Shown piece after piece: positions 43,401 through 53,700 of a DNA stretch of 64,000 bases. Under the pieces are notes generated by a model. It was not told the DNA's origin. It was given only the letters and a program-made list of their open reading frames with translations, and ran no database searches. The stretch spans positions 8,990,001 through 9,054,000 of the forward strand of contig CM082584.2 in assembly GCA_040954595.2 (NCBI GenBank), in the 5' to 3' direction. The stretch's first letter is position 1. The number at the start of each line of letters is the position of its first letter. The DNA is from Balanoglossus misakiensis (Eukaryota; Hemichordata). The position numbers were made by a program, and so were the translations under genes.

Positions 43401-44044
43401 CAGTCAGACGACACTCGATCAGGTGAGATTTGATTTTTGGTGATCAGAGAGCAAAAATAAAGTGGAATTTTCAACACAACGCTGACCAGATAGACTAACC
43501 TTTCATTTTCTCGCCTACTTACCATGCTTTGTCTTCTGTAGGTGTTCATCAACTTTGCCAAGATGCAAAAAGATTTGATCGATGACATAAACACTGACGA
43601 TAAAGAAGACGGTCTCAGCGTCTCTCAGGATGCAAACAGCAGTGGACACGTCGTGATTGACAGTAATCTTGTTTCGCCGAGTGTGAAGTACAGTACTGAG
43701 ACAGATTTACACAAAAACAGAACTGGTGAGATAACCATTGATATCTGATTTTTAAATTTCAATATACATGTACATGTACATGGTCAACTTCGAGATTTGC
43801 TTGAATTTTGTTGATAAATTTTCCAATGAGATTAATAATAAATTTGCAACATTTTTCATTGTGAACAGATAAATGTTAATGACCAAGAGTTTTTTGTTTT
43901 ATCTATCGTCTAGACAACACAGCTGTTGTTTCGCTGGATGCGGGTCAGGATGACAAGACGGATGCCAAGGTCACATCAGAGGATGCGTCGATCACAATCA
44001 GCCCGATTGACATCACTGTAGATGACTACAGCACCGTGTGTTGA
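13409..44044 (+). CDS. ABCA1/ABCA4/ABCA7-type full-length ABC lipid transporter
   Basis: Forty-nine coding exons, each with GT-AG borders and matching phases, sum to 7749 bases: 2582 residues plus TGA. The layout is that of a full ABCA protein: TM1, large extracellular domain, TM2-6, NBD1, regulatory linker, TM7, second extracellular domain, TM8-12, NBD2. Both Walker A motifs ([22 protein letters not shown]), signatures ([16 protein letters not shown]) and Walker B motifs ([20 protein letters not shown]) are intact, so both sites should hydrolyse ATP. Sequence such as NGKAMPSAG near the N-terminus and VFINFAK after NBD2 places it in the ABCA1/4/7 clade rather than ABCA2, 3, 5 or 12. These move phospholipids, sterols or retinoid-lipid adducts across membranes. 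Human ABCA1 (2261) and ABCA4 (2273) are shorter; part of the extra length is an exon-pair duplication in the first extracellular domain and two linker exons. Intron 9 holds the 11.5-kb repeat. Neighbouring orthologues favour an ABCA4-side relationship, but a pre-duplication orthologue is equally possible. Exon coordinates are in the module entries. Confidence 0.95.
13506..13593 (-). mobile_element. TTAA-flanked MITE copy, ABCA intron 1
   Basis: Starts TTAACCCTTTCACCAC and ends GGGGGTGAAAG with a degraded right flank. It lies in the opposite orientation to the other copies; the core motif reads in reverse complement here (TATGGTAAGGTTGGACCTCT). Confidence 0.7.
17142..17234 (+). mobile_element. 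TTAA-flanked MITE copy, ABCA intron 9, next to the giant repeat
   Basis: CCCTTTCGCCCCCAG on the left, GGTGGTGAAAGGG on the right, and the shared core GTCCAACCTTACCATAG. The flanks have decayed to TTCA/TCAA. It sits about 60 bases before the tetranucleotide tract. Confidence 0.75.
17296..28830. repeat. 11.5-kb CCAT/CCAC tetranucleotide megasatellite in ABCA intron 9
   Basis: The plus strand is a continuous mixture of CCAT and CCAC units, with minor CACA, CCCT and CAAC variants, and practically no G (rare CCGTCC, CCCGCCC, CAAGCAC). The composition removes stop codons: TGA and TAG need G, and TAA does not occur, so two plus-strand frames stay open for about 3,900 codons of HPPT/HPSI repeats and the minus strand shows long Gly/Trp/Val/Asp frames. 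None has start or splice context, and reading on from exon 9 hits TGA within three codons (17123-17125). The tract has higher-order structure: marker variants recur about 1.46 kb and 3.27-3.29 kb apart. It fills nearly all of the 11.8-kb intron 9. The minus strand, which is the template for ABCA transcription, carries long GGGT runs able to form G-quadruplexes. Confidence 0.98.
28864..28892. repeat. Short CATTG pentanucleotide repeat
   Basis: About four copies of CATTG lie between the megasatellite and exon 10 of the ABCA gene. Confidence 0.8.
30994..31089 (+). mobile_element. TTAA-flanked MITE copy, ABCA intron 16
   Basis: CCCATTTCACCCCCCAG on the left, shared core GTCCAACCTTACCATA, and GGTGGTGAAAGGGTTTAAA on the right, only about 45 bases before exon 17. 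Confidence 0.75.
31547..32930 (+). other. ABCA exons 18-21: first membrane domain (residues 738-1002)
   Basis: Exons: 31547-31769, 32019-32240, 32392-32596, 32787-32930. Hydrophobic segments alternate with the conserved intracellular stretch [19 protein letters not shown], then [12 protein letters not shown], and finally [14 protein letters not shown] and [11 protein letters not shown] leading to NBD1. This is the TM2-TM6 bundle of the ABCA1 clade. Exon 21 ends with a variable linker ([20 protein letters not shown]). Confidence 0.92.
32263..32333 (+). mobile_element. Truncated MITE copy, ABCA intron 19
   Basis: Only the core survives (AGTTCCCT, AGAGGTCCAACTTCACCATA, AACAATGGGTTCGGA); both terminal repeats are lost. 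The intron is only 151 bases long, so the element makes up almost half of it. Confidence 0.6.
32952..33004. repeat. TTGA tetranucleotide microsatellite
   Basis: A TTGA/TTGG tetranucleotide run ends about 25 bases before exon 22 of the ABCA gene, close to its branch-point region. Confidence 0.85.
33028..34536 (+). other. ABCA exons 22-26: first nucleotide-binding domain (residues 1003-1279)
   Basis: Exons: 33028-33211, 33364-33495, 33614-33753, 33959-34096, 34301-34536. Walker [12 protein letters not shown] crosses the exon 22/23 junction. The Q-loop CPQHNVLFD is in exon 23, the signature LSGGMKRK crosses exons 24/25, Walker B is in exon 25 and the H-loop TTHHMDEAD in exon 26. All catalytic residues are present. 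Confidence 0.95.
34739..36710 (+). other. ABCA exons 27-30: regulatory linker (residues 1280-1548)
   Basis: Exons: 34739-34823, 35088-35480, 35917-36090, 36555-36710. Exon 28 contains the ABCA regulatory motif [19 protein letters not shown]. Exons 29 and 30 are Ser/Ala/Pro-rich and low-complexity; both are phase 1-1, so either can be skipped without breaking the frame. Acceptors (TCACTGCAG; CGTTACGTAG) and donors (GTATAT in both) are weaker than elsewhere in the gene, which suits alternative splicing. Vertebrate ABCA1 and ABCA4 have phosphorylation sites in this linker; the serine content here would allow the same. Confidence 0.75.
34903..35006 (+). mobile_element. TTAA-flanked MITE copy, ABCA intron 27
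   Basis: The right end is intact (GGTGGTGAAAGGGTTAA), the core is GTCTAACCTTACCATAG, and the left end is diverged but still preceded by TTAA. Confidence 0.7.
37245..37323 (+). mobile_element. TTAA-flanked MITE copy, ABCA intron 30
   Basis: TTAACCCTTTCACCCCCC on the left; GTCGTGAAAGGTCTAA on the right. Two weaker relatives lie in the same intron at about 37026-37105 and 37420-37497 (the latter keeps TTGGACTGAACCATTGTGG). Confidence 0.65.
37638..39400 (+). other. ABCA exons 31-35: TM7 and second extracellular domain (residues 1549-1901)
   Basis: Exons: 37638-37819, 37922-38154, 38397-38796, 38907-38981, 39231-39400. TM7 is in exon 32, followed by [11 protein letters not shown]. Exon 33 holds the Cys cluster [19 protein letters not shown] and [13 protein letters not shown], both landmarks of the ABCA1/4 second extracellular domain. 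Exon 35 contains [12 protein letters not shown] and [11 protein letters not shown]. Confidence 0.93.
39597..40885 (+). other. ABCA exons 36-40: second membrane domain (residues 1902-2133)
   Basis: Exons: 39597-39774, 40016-40131, 40257-40404, 40514-40637, 40756-40885. [32 protein letters not shown] and [14 protein letters not shown] are typical of the TM8-TM12 bundle in this clade. The last exon gives the final hydrophobic segment and leads into NBD2. Confidence 0.93.
39848..39938 (+). mobile_element. TTAA-flanked MITE copy, ABCA intron 36 (best preserved)
   Basis: TTAACCCTCTCACCCCCAG on the left and GGTGGTGAAAGGGTTAA on the right: near-perfect terminal inverted repeats starting CCC, each bounded by TTAA. 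Total length 91 bases including both TTAA. TTAA duplications and CCC termini are the signature of piggyBac-type elements; with no coding capacity this would be a non-autonomous derivative. Confidence 0.8.
41192..44044 (+). other. ABCA exons 41-49: second nucleotide-binding domain and C-tail (residues 2134-2582)
   Basis: Exons: 41192-41315, 41523-41594, 41746-41994, 42206-42340, 42443-42546, 42813-42905, 43167-43422, 43542-43725, 43914-44044. Walker [12 protein letters not shown] and Q-loop CPQFDALD are in exon 43, signature YSGGNKRK in exon 44, and Walker [11 protein letters not shown] spans exons 44/45. The H-loop [11 protein letters not shown] spans 45/46. [18 protein letters not shown] crosses exons 47/48; the equivalent VFVNFA motif of ABCA1 is needed for its function. 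The last two exons are a variable acidic tail ending YSTVC, unlike the ESYV end of ABCA1. Confidence 0.94.
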
Positions 44045-44794
44045 TGAAAACCAGCTGTAACTGTCTGACTAGATTAAACACAGATGAGATATCTGTGAAA
44101 ATCTCTTGATGACAAGAGATTCTTTTACAAGATGGCAGGTGATCGAATACCCCTCACTGAAATCCACTGATCCCTATTTTCTGCAAATGGAATGCGCCTG
44201 ATTCTGAGAACAGTCAGTGAGATCATTCCATTGTAAAAGTAGAATAGGGTTGAGTGGGTTGGTATAGTTGTCGTTCCCTTCTTCCTGAGCCGAGAGAGAA
44301 ATCAGAGAATTGTCAGTTTATACATTCATTCATTTCAGTACATTTTGTATGGCTGCTTGAAGCCCTTCAGTTGGTGTAACTCTATTGTGTTCTGTAGTGC
44401 AATTAAACCCACATACAAAGAAATTGAGATGATAGGTAACATGTGCAAGGGAATGGTGCTGGGATTTCTTAGTGTGAACAGACATTCCTAAGTTTTTACT
44501 GACAAGACATCTTTCCATATCCGAATTAAATCTGCTTGAAATTACTGTAATTAAAATTTTCCAAGATAGCTGAAATGTAGATGATAACGTCTTCTACATC
44601 AGAGAATTCAATGTATTTCTGGAAATTACGGTATATTTGACCAGCTGTGCTGGGCAGAGGCTTAAATTTATATACAGTGTATTCAGCACTTCAGTCCAAG
44701 TCTCACACGCTTTTAGAGAACACAAAAAAACTTGACCATGGATCATTGGAATCTAGAAAAAATGTTGAAAATCAGTGATCTTATTTTAAAACTC

Positions 44795-44800
44795 AATAAA
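44795..44800 (+). terminator. Poly(A) signal AATAAA, proximal, ABCA gene
   Basis: First AATAAA after the stop codon, 750 bases downstream. Confidence 0.5.
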
Positions 44801-45493
44801 AGTGGCGTAACGTTTTGTATGTGATTTGTAGCAGTTTGTTCAAAGTTTTAATCACAGTCCCTATATTTACAGGAACTGTGTTTCAATGTACACATTCTCA
44901 TTTACACGGATGGTTTTTAGTAAGGTGTTTCTCATGTAACTGTGTCATAAAGAGTAAATTATTAGCGGGTAGAACAAATGATAACTGTTCTGTGTAACGC
45001 GAACATTGCTGATTGGACCAACAGATTAAACAGACCACTTGATAATTAAGCAAAACCAATTAAGTTGCAAAGAATAGTATGTGTGAATGGACTTAAGAAC
45101 TGATACAGGCTGAAGTTCTCATGAAAAGTAATACTCAGAGTCATTATATTTTTGTTCAAGTTGAAATATTAATGGCTCTTCAAGTAGTGTTTATTTTCTC
45201 AGTGTTTCTCATAATCATCCATAGTTTTAAGCACACTGCTGCTCATTACTCTTGTATACACATATCACAAACTGTAACCAAGTGGTTTTTTTCCTCCATT
45301 TTTTGTCTGCTGCCTTTGATAATTTTTGCTTATTTTTGTTTTCCCGAAGAGCTTTCTATTTCTTATTTAGATTTTAAGCAAACTTTTTTTAAGTTACTTG
45401 GCAATATATAGAAATGTGTGCCTTTTATTCTAAAGACATTTACACTGTTCATTGATCAATACTGTTTTTGTAGCAAGTGTATGTTATTGTGTT

Positions 45494-45499
45494 AATAAA
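45494..45499 (+). terminator. Poly(A) signal AATAAA, distal, ABCA gene
   Basis: TTAATAAAAGT about 1450 bases downstream of the stop; an alternative, longer 3' end before the next gene. Confidence 0.45.
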
Positions 45500-45944
45500 A
45501 GTCGCAAAAGATGAATTTTGTTCGTACATGAAGAATGAGTCATTTGCATACAGGTGTGTACTTGGTTTTGATAGTCAATGAATGGTTGCATGAAAAGAAA
45601 CATAGGCAAACTGCCGAACCATCAGAAGGAATCGTACAGTTTAATACATTTGTTTAATTTCGACCCTTTTGTTGTGATACCTGTCAAAATCAAGGAATTC
45701 TAGCACAATTACGTCATCAATCTTGTACTTTTGAAGTACGCCCCCTATAGTTGTATTTGTAGAACTTGTCGCATTACAGTTCAAAGGTCAGCGCCAACAG
45801 CAACACTGACGCTGCAACTGGTGCAGGTGCACAGATCCCCAAGGGCAAAAAACTACGGGTAGGGTTGGTAATTGCAGTCAACATCAATGCTTCTAGTGCA
45901 TGCAAGAGATGTTGTAGTCTTCACGTGATGAATTGGACTGACTG

Positions 45945-48900
45945 ATGATCAAAATGCTCGCTTTCCGCTCGCTCAGTCTCCTCCGAAGCAAAGCACCTTT
46001 GGCGGTCGTCAAAGCTGAAGGTGGACCTGTTTACCATCTTCTGGACAACACTTGGACAAGACGATCGAAACACACTGCCGAACAAACACGGGTCCACAGG
46101 AGGAGGGTTTTGGACGGGACAGTCGATCTGACGGATGAAGGATATGCCAGGCGTTTGGAACATAGCAGACAGCTCGAAAGCAGATATGATCAGTTGATGG
46201 CTACCACTCTGAAAGGGGGCGGGGAGAAGGCCTCTCAGATACACGCTAAGAGGAATAAGGTTCTGGCCCGGGATCGCTTGAAGTTGTTTCTCGATAATAA
46301 TGGCGAAGATTTCATTGAGTTTTCACCTTTTGCTGGATTTGGACTGGAGTATGGCGATGTGTCAGCTGCTGGTGTTGTCACAGGTATAAAACATTTTCGT
46401 AGAACAATACGGCATCTCTCCCCAACCATCCAAGGCAACTCAGTCACTGTACCCTTTGACCTGTTGGTACACAGCTATGGGGTGCCATACCACCTTTGTG
46501 AATAGTTAACATACATCATTGTTGATAAAACAATCATTTCCAAACAAGCTTGTCCTGTAGTTTTACCTTGTCAACTTGCTTGCAGTGTCCTAGGGGTGTT
46601 CTCATTATGATTTCAAAATTATGATCAAATATCAATGTTTTTGGAGGCAATTTTGGTTTTAAAAAAATCATTGCTTGGAAATCACTTGTCTGATTGCTTT
46701 GCATTTGTAACTTTGTTTTGCAAGATCCTAGGAATGTTTTTCATTGCTGTTGTCAGTTTGTGTTGGTAATTGATGAGTCCAAATATGTCACACTTGTACG
46801 ATCAGATGGGAGCGTATAGTTACCCCAACAACACTATTTTATTTACTCTCTAGGTGTGGGCTGGGTGAATGGTATTCCGTGCGTGATCACAGCCAATGAT
46901 GCCACCATCAAGGGCGGAACCCTGTACCCCATTGGAGTCAAGAAACAACTGCGTGCCCAAGAGGTTGCAATACTGAACAGATTACCATGCGTCTACATTG
47001 TTGACAGTGGGGGCGCATTCCTTCCTCTGCAGGTAGAAGAAATCTCTGTTCAGTGTTTTTGCTGAGTAACACTTATGCTACCTGTTAGGGGTACCAAGTT
47101 TACCTTTCTTGGATTTCTGATCATCATCTCAAGAGAAACGAGACATGTACTTCTTTTCTTTCTCGAACAGGCCGACATTTTCCCTGATAAGAATCACGGT
47201 GGTCAGACTTTTTATAATGAAGCAATCATGTCTTCCATGAAGATTCCTCAGGTAAGACGATATACCTCCTGAACAACAACAACACGAAAACAAACAGCCA
47301 AATATGGTTTGGTCCATTACATTTGTTGCCACTTGAGGTTGTTGACCCAAGTCCTCAAATTCATTGAAAGTCTGCAAAAGATCATGTTCGACGGCACATT
47401 GACATTGACCCCATAATATTGATTTTTACAGGTAGCCATTGTCTGTGGTTCGTGCACTGCTGGGGGTGCATACGTACCAACCATGGCAGACGAAGCTGTC
47501 ATTGTGAAGGGCACGGGTACAATCTTCCTTGGTGGACCACCGTTAGTCTATGCTGCCATTGGCGAATTAGTGTCTGCAGAAAAACTCGGGGGAGCAGATT
47601 TACATTGCAGGTAATTATGAAGGGGTACATAATTCAATGTTGTGTAAGGCTGTGTTGTAACAACTACCAACACATTTCCGTATGCTTTTCTTTTTCAGAA
47701 TCAGTGGCTGTACTGATCATTATGCAGAAAATGAAGAAGAAGCCTTCGCTATTGGCAGGGACATAATGACTACACTAAATATGCATTCAGTTTACGACAT
47801 GCCTTCCCCAAAGTACCAAGAGCCTCTCTACCCGGCAGAGAACCTCCCGGCGTTTGCAACCACTGGGCCTAATGAAGAGATTGAAATGCACAAAGTGAGT
47901 GTTAATACTGCAGTTATTGCACTGGATGAACCGTTGCCTTGGTTATTTTGGAGTATATGCGACCTCTACAGGTCATGTAGTTGAATACTTTCGTTTTTAT
48001 AGTACACTTTTTTTTCTGTAATTAAATAGGTATACATTTTCAGCATTTTTTGTAACAATTTGTCCTTGTCTCTGTAGTTATTGGCTCATCTGGTAGATGG
48101 TAGCTATTTTCATGAATTCAAGGCTCTGTACGGCCCAACACTCATCACTGGCTTTGCACATATCTGTGGGTAAGTCAATGCCTGACATGTGTATATCATC
48201 TGAAACAATTTATTATAAGAATTTATTAGTAATTTAGCTAGTGTGTTGATGATTTCTCTTTTTCAATATGGCAGCCGTCTGGTAGGAATGGTGGCCAATC
48301 AGGGCATGGTATCCCACGATGCAGCGCTCAAGGGAGCTCACTTTGTTGAGTTGTGTTGCCAGCGAGACATTCCGATCATCTTCCTGCAAAATACAACATC
48401 GAGCGACGCCAAGCCTGCCGAAACGTACAAAGGGTATGAAGGGGACACTCTGAGAGCCAAGGCAAAAATGATGGCCACCATCGCCTGTGCTGAAGTTCCA
48501 AAAATTACAGTGATTGTGGGAGGAAGCTATCACTCTGAAAATTTGCTCATGGTAAGTGGTGAGCTTTCACTCAGTGATGTCTATAACGTTGTCAGGTTTA
48601 GACAAGGTTAAGTTTAGACTTATCACTTTTATATTTTTTTATTGTTACACACACTGCCCTTCAGTATACAAAGTCTTTGCAGTCTGTACAGTAATTTCTT
48701 TACTGACAGCAAATCCTTGTGTTTCTCTCCCTCCAATCTTAGTGCGGTAGATCGTTTGATCCGAGACTGTTGTGGGTGTGGCCCAATGCAACTCAGGGAG
48801 TACAGGTCAGTACAATGTACATGCTATGATAAAAACTTGCAACCTAGTTTTGGTTGTAGTTGTGAAAATTTCCCGTTTTACAGTATATCTTTGTATTGTA

Positions 48901-49314
48901 ACCACAGTGAGTATTGCATTTTATTCTCTTGGATTGCAGGATGATCCAAGAGATGCCTTCTATTCAACAGCCAGACTGTGGGATGATGGGATTATACTGC
49001 CTCAAAATACAAGACAGGTAAATATAGATTTTTATTTCCCGTGGCCAGGTGTATGTACAGCGTTATAATCTGGTACATTATCTCACAAGCTGGTTCTAAT
49101 AAGTATCTTCTAATTTCACCCAACCTCATATGAAATAAATCACCTCAGTTCATTCATGAAGATCATCTTTAAATTTTCTACTTCAGGTGGTAATGTGAGA
49201 CAAACATTGAAGTTTTTTTTTCTCCTTTCTCCCCAGGTTCTGAAGAAATCCTTATCCATAGTGACACACTTCTCAGAATCGAAGACAACTAAATATGGTG
49301 TTTTAAGAATGTAG
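45945..49314 (+). CDS. Methylcrotonoyl-CoA carboxylase beta-like protein with degraded carboxybiotin site
   Basis: Ten exons join in frame to 553 residues: 45945-46383, 46854-47032, 47171-47251, 47432-47610, 47699-47894, 48078-48169, 48275-48551, 48743-48805, 48940-49017, 49237-49314. The N-terminus is basic and hydrophobic, as for mitochondrial import. The acyl-CoA half is well conserved: GGGEKA (91-96), [10 protein letters not shown] (about 197-206), [11 protein letters not shown] (about 239-249), GGADLHCR. The C-terminal half is not: the usual NITGFMVG is NTTSSDAKP (428-436), the usual GGSYGAGNY is GGSYHSENL (471-479), and the segment after WPNA that normally holds MGGEQAA is absent, with the sequence going straight to [18 protein letters not shown]. 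Normal MCCC2 carboxylates 3-methylcrotonyl-CoA in leucine breakdown with its biotinylated alpha partner. This copy probably cannot accept carboxybiotin but may still bind acyl-CoA or the alpha subunit. All ten exons are open and phase-consistent, so it is not a simple pseudogene. A canonical MCCC2 should exist elsewhere in the genome. Confidence 0.9.
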
Positions 49315-49790
49315 CTTTTGAAGAAGAAAATAATAGACACAATTCGCACTGCTATTGTTCAGAGGTCATATGTAATGAACTGCCACTGTTCTACGTTTTC
49401 ATGGAAATCAGGATTCCATTTCATATGTACATGTAGACATGCATAACAAATTCCAAATGTAGTTTGGGTCCTTGGGGATTGATGTGTGCTATCCTGCTTA
49501 TTTTCTGAAGCCGGGGGGATCAGTATTCTGTATATACATTCTATATGCATACTCCGAAGAGGTCTTAATAATTGCAATCCTTCATTTAATGGTTCAGGTT
49601 ACTGATATTTCATGACAGAGTACATTTTCTAAAGAAATGAAAATTATCGGATAATTTTGTAATTTTTATGGCAGATGTACTTTAATTTATTGTTGATGTT
49701 GGGCAACTTTGCAATGCAATGTTACTGTACCTACTTATTACTATGCCTATGTTTGCTTCTTGGTTATAATTTTTTGATCTGCTGCACCTG

Positions 49791-49800
49791 AATAAATAAA
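49791..49800 (+). terminator. Poly(A) signal(s) of the carboxylase-like gene
   Basis: Two overlapping AATAAA hexamers (49791-49796, 49795-49800), about 480 bases after the stop codon. Confidence 0.6.
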
Positions 49801-50708
49801 CTTTGGTTCAATGGCTTTACCTTGATGATATTGTCTAAGTCTTTCTTTGGGGTTGGAATGTTGTGAAAGAGGGGTTCTGCAGTTTGATATCCTAAAAGAA
49901 GAGACACATTTTAGTTTCAAAATGGTGCCCCAACAACACCATGATGTCAATAAAATCCATATTCTAGCGCCTAAGAAGTTATCCAGGCTTTTTTTAAAAG
50001 TCTACTTTCATTTTGAACAAAATTATGTTTATAATATGGGTTTGTGCAGCTAATGCGACCCCCCCCCCCCCATTTGGTACGATGGTAGGCCCTTACTTCC
50101 CTATACCTTAGTATGGCTAAAAATGGACCCTTTAAGTGTTCCAAAGTTTTTCAAGAAATAAAATAGTATATCATATAGTATGACTAAAGAGCAAGTTAAA
50201 TTGGAATTTGATAAGTTTTATCAGAAAAAAAACGTTCCTCGAAAGTGTAACGGAACCCCACATGAAATTGTTGCCATCGATTGTTTATTGTGATGAAATG
50301 CTTAGAAAGTTAGGGAGCCAATATTGAGCGCCATATTGGATTTCCGTGAGGGCTGTACGTCTGCTGCTGAGATACTGTATCTTGGAAATCACCTGATAAA
50401 ATCCTTCTGTTTTGTTCGTCTGCTCTCCAAGATATTCGTAAGTGTACACACAGTTACCGAGTTTTATGACTGGGGTGTGAAATGTGCCTACGTTTAGACC
50501 ATTATTCACAGTGAGCTCGTTTCCGATTGTCGATCGAGCGATGGAAGGTTGTGTCAATTGCAATGTTTGCACACAGTGTGTACATGATGTCACTGTCTGT
50601 GATCAGGTACAGAAATGTTCCAGAAACAACACTGTCTCCACAGTGTAATGTGTACACTTGTAAGAAACACACAGTACATTCAATTCTTTAACAGAGCAGT
50701 GCCTCAAA
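49801..50708 (+). other. Spacer and 5' UTR/promoter region of DMAP1
   Basis: No coding exon seen. A 13-base C run lies at about 50059. A CTTTAACAG acceptor (to 50693) just before the DMAP1 ATG implies an upstream non-coding exon; GATCAG followed by GTACAG at 50608 is a possible donor, which would make an 85-base intron. Confidence 0.4.
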
Positions 50709-53700
50709 ATGAGTGACGTACGAGACATCCTGGACCTTGATGGGACTGGGACTATGCAGAAAGAACAAGTCGTAAAGGCTCCAACAAAAGAAGACATCTT
50801 GGGTAGTCAGGTAATTATGCTGTCAGTGATATGATATCCAATGGATGTTCCCCATAATTTTATGTCAGGAATATACATGGACAACTGGGAATAGGAATGG
50901 ATGTGGTAGAATCAATCCAGAGTCCACTAATGGAGTATTGCCAAGACTGCCAATGAAGATCTATATGCTAATAAAATTCTGGTTTTGTCTCTGTATTACA
51001 GACCCCCAGACCGAAGAAACTGATTGAAAACACTTTCAAGAGACCAGAGGGCATGCACAGAGAGGTTTACGCTCTGCTGTATTCAGATAACAAGTATGTC
51101 AATCTGACATATGTCGTCTTGAGAAAATCTTATATCTGAGCTTCAAATAACTTCCTTTGTGGACTTTCGCATTTCTTCAAAACATTTTTTCTCCATTGAA
51201 TTGATGCGTCTGTCTTTCAGAGATGGCCCACCTCTGATGCCAAGTGATTCCTGCCAGGGTTACAAACAGATGAAAGCAAAGCTCGGTCGAAGTAAAGTAC
51301 GTCCATGGAAATGGATGCCATTTACAAATCCAGCCCGAAAAGTAAGTTCATATGTTGTAAAGAAGTTAAACATCTATGCCAAGTGCTTGAAATCAACTGA
51401 CTCAATGTACTGAATTGAGATAACCAAATTGTCTGTCAATCACTTTGTAGGATGGTGCAATATTCTATCACTGGAGACGAACAACAGATGAAGGCAAAGA
51501 TTACCCATTTGCAAGATTTAATAAGGTAGGAGTGATTGGAGATATGTTTTCAGATTTTCCACATGTGGGGAACTTGGTTATGCAGCTTACTTCAAGACAC
51601 AAAAATAGTGCATTTCTTACTATTTGCCATTGGAATATAATGCATTGTATGTTTTGCTACAGACAATACAGGTGCCAGTGTATTCCGACCAAGAATATCA
51701 AATGCACATCCACGATGACAGTTGGACACGCCAAGAAACAGATCATCTCTTCGATCTCTGTAGGCGGTTCGATCTCAGATGGTTTGTCATCCACGACAAG
51801 TTTGACCACTCACAGTACCAGGTAGGTTTATGAAGAAACTTTAGTGACTAACACTAAAGCCTCTAGATTACCGGTAGAAGTGAAAAATCACCAGCCCAGC
51901 CCAACTTCTGACTAGCTCACTAGTAATTCAGTCAAATATATGACCAGGCTGTCAGACAGAACAAGAACTACTAGCCCTAGGGTTTTGCTCACCCCTTAAC
52001 CATAAGTAATAATGATTTGACTGACCATGCAGTCTGTCATATCATTCATGTCTCATGTCCAATATCCAATAGGAACGTAGTGTGGAGGATCTGAAAGAGC
52101 GTTACTACACAATCATCAGCAAGCTGTCCAAGATCAGGGCAGATCCCAGTCACAGTGCAAGGACGCCCCCAGTGTTCGATGCCGACCATGAAAGAAAGAG
52201 AAAAGAGCAGCTTCAGAGGCTGTTCAGTCGGACCAATGAGCAGGTGGGCGTGGCAGATGTTGTATGACATCATCATCTCTGTATTTTTTCCACAAAGTTC
52301 ACCTCACACATAACCCTGTCTTGGAAATATCTTTCCTAACTCTGCCTTTTTTATGCATGTGAACTTGAAGGTCGAAGAGGAACAGTACCTTATTCAAGAG
52401 TTGAAGAAAATCGAACTGAGAAAGAAGGAACGAGAGAAGAAGGCGCAAGATTTACAGAAACTGATCACAGCAGCTGATAACAACACGGATGTCAGAAGGA
52501 CAGAAAGAAAAACCACCAAAAAGAAAACATTACCTCCTCAGAAAAGAAAAGAAACAGATGGAAGACTTAAAGTAAATATTCACGTTCAGTATTCCTTTCA
52601 TGAAATATGATATAACTCGTACAATGAAATCAGTTTTAAACAGGGCAATCAGTCTCTGTCAGGGTTTTCTACACGATGGTTGGCATTGGTTGGGCCCGAC
52701 CAGCACACAAGTTTCTGCTTCAATAAACTAACTGGTTTTCTCATTAATTTCAGATTCCAGAGACTGCGGGCATAAAATTCCCGGATATCAAGCAATCAGG
52801 AGTTTCACTCCGGAGTCAGAGGGTGAGTCCGGAATAATTTAATCCTTTGCGTGAATCCGTGTTCCTGGACATGTGTTACTCATACCTTGTATCCTTGTAT
52901 TTTTGTTGGTGAGCTTTCTTTGTGAGTTTGACTTGTGCGAGAGTAATGTCGAGGTCATGAAAGGGTTTAATATGATAACAACACTTTGAACGAAAGAAAG
53001 AAATGGCTACAATGTATTTCTCTGTACTGATGATGTTCAACTCTCCATTTGTGTAGATGAAATTACCGTCATCTGTTGGACAAAAGAAAATGAAAGCCAT
53101 CGAACAGCTTCTGGAGGAACTGGGCATACCTCTGATACCCATGCCTACTGAAGAAATATGCTATCAGTTCAATGAGCTCAGGTCAGTTGCTATTTGCATA
53201 TAACCTTTGACATGGGTTAGCTGGGGTCACTGGATATTTGCATACTACCCCAAACATTATTATTGTGTTTGTGCAGCAGACTCTCAATTAGGCATGTACA
53301 AGTGTTGGTCAATAGAGATAAGAAATGTACTAAAGAAACTTTTTTCCTTTTCAGGTCAAATATGGTATTACTGTATGAGCTGAAATTAGCATATGCAAAT
53401 TCTGAATTTGAATTGCAAACGCTGAGGCATCAGTTTGACACCCTAGCTCCGGGTAAATTGTTCTCACCGACATCCAAGACACCCTCCGCCAGTACAAGTA
53501 ACAACACCACGGCGAATAACAGCAGCGGTCAAAATGCAACCAATGATGACGCCAGTGTTACCATGACAACTGTTGCCAGTGAGGACGGTATGGCAGTGGA
53601 CGCTGCTGTGATGGACAATGAGACAGAAAGCCTGGATGAACAAGCACAGTCGCCTTCCAGAACAAGAAAGGTATGTTTCTGCATAAAAACACACAATATA

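Larger units (their letters stand above)
44045..45944 (+). other. ABCA 3' UTR and spacer to the carboxylase-like gene
   Basis: No other gene seen. An AATAAA at 44795 and another at 45494 are plausible ends of the ABCA transcript. A 96-codon AT-rich open frame (45121-45411) is hydrophobic but lies inside the likely 3' UTR and has no recognisable relative. The promoter of the next gene must be in the last ~450 bases. Confidence 0.6.

Noticed and set aside
45121-45411. 96-codon hydrophobic open frame downstream of the ABCA gene
   Set aside because: AT-rich, inside the likely 3' UTR between two poly(A) signals, with no recognisable similarity.
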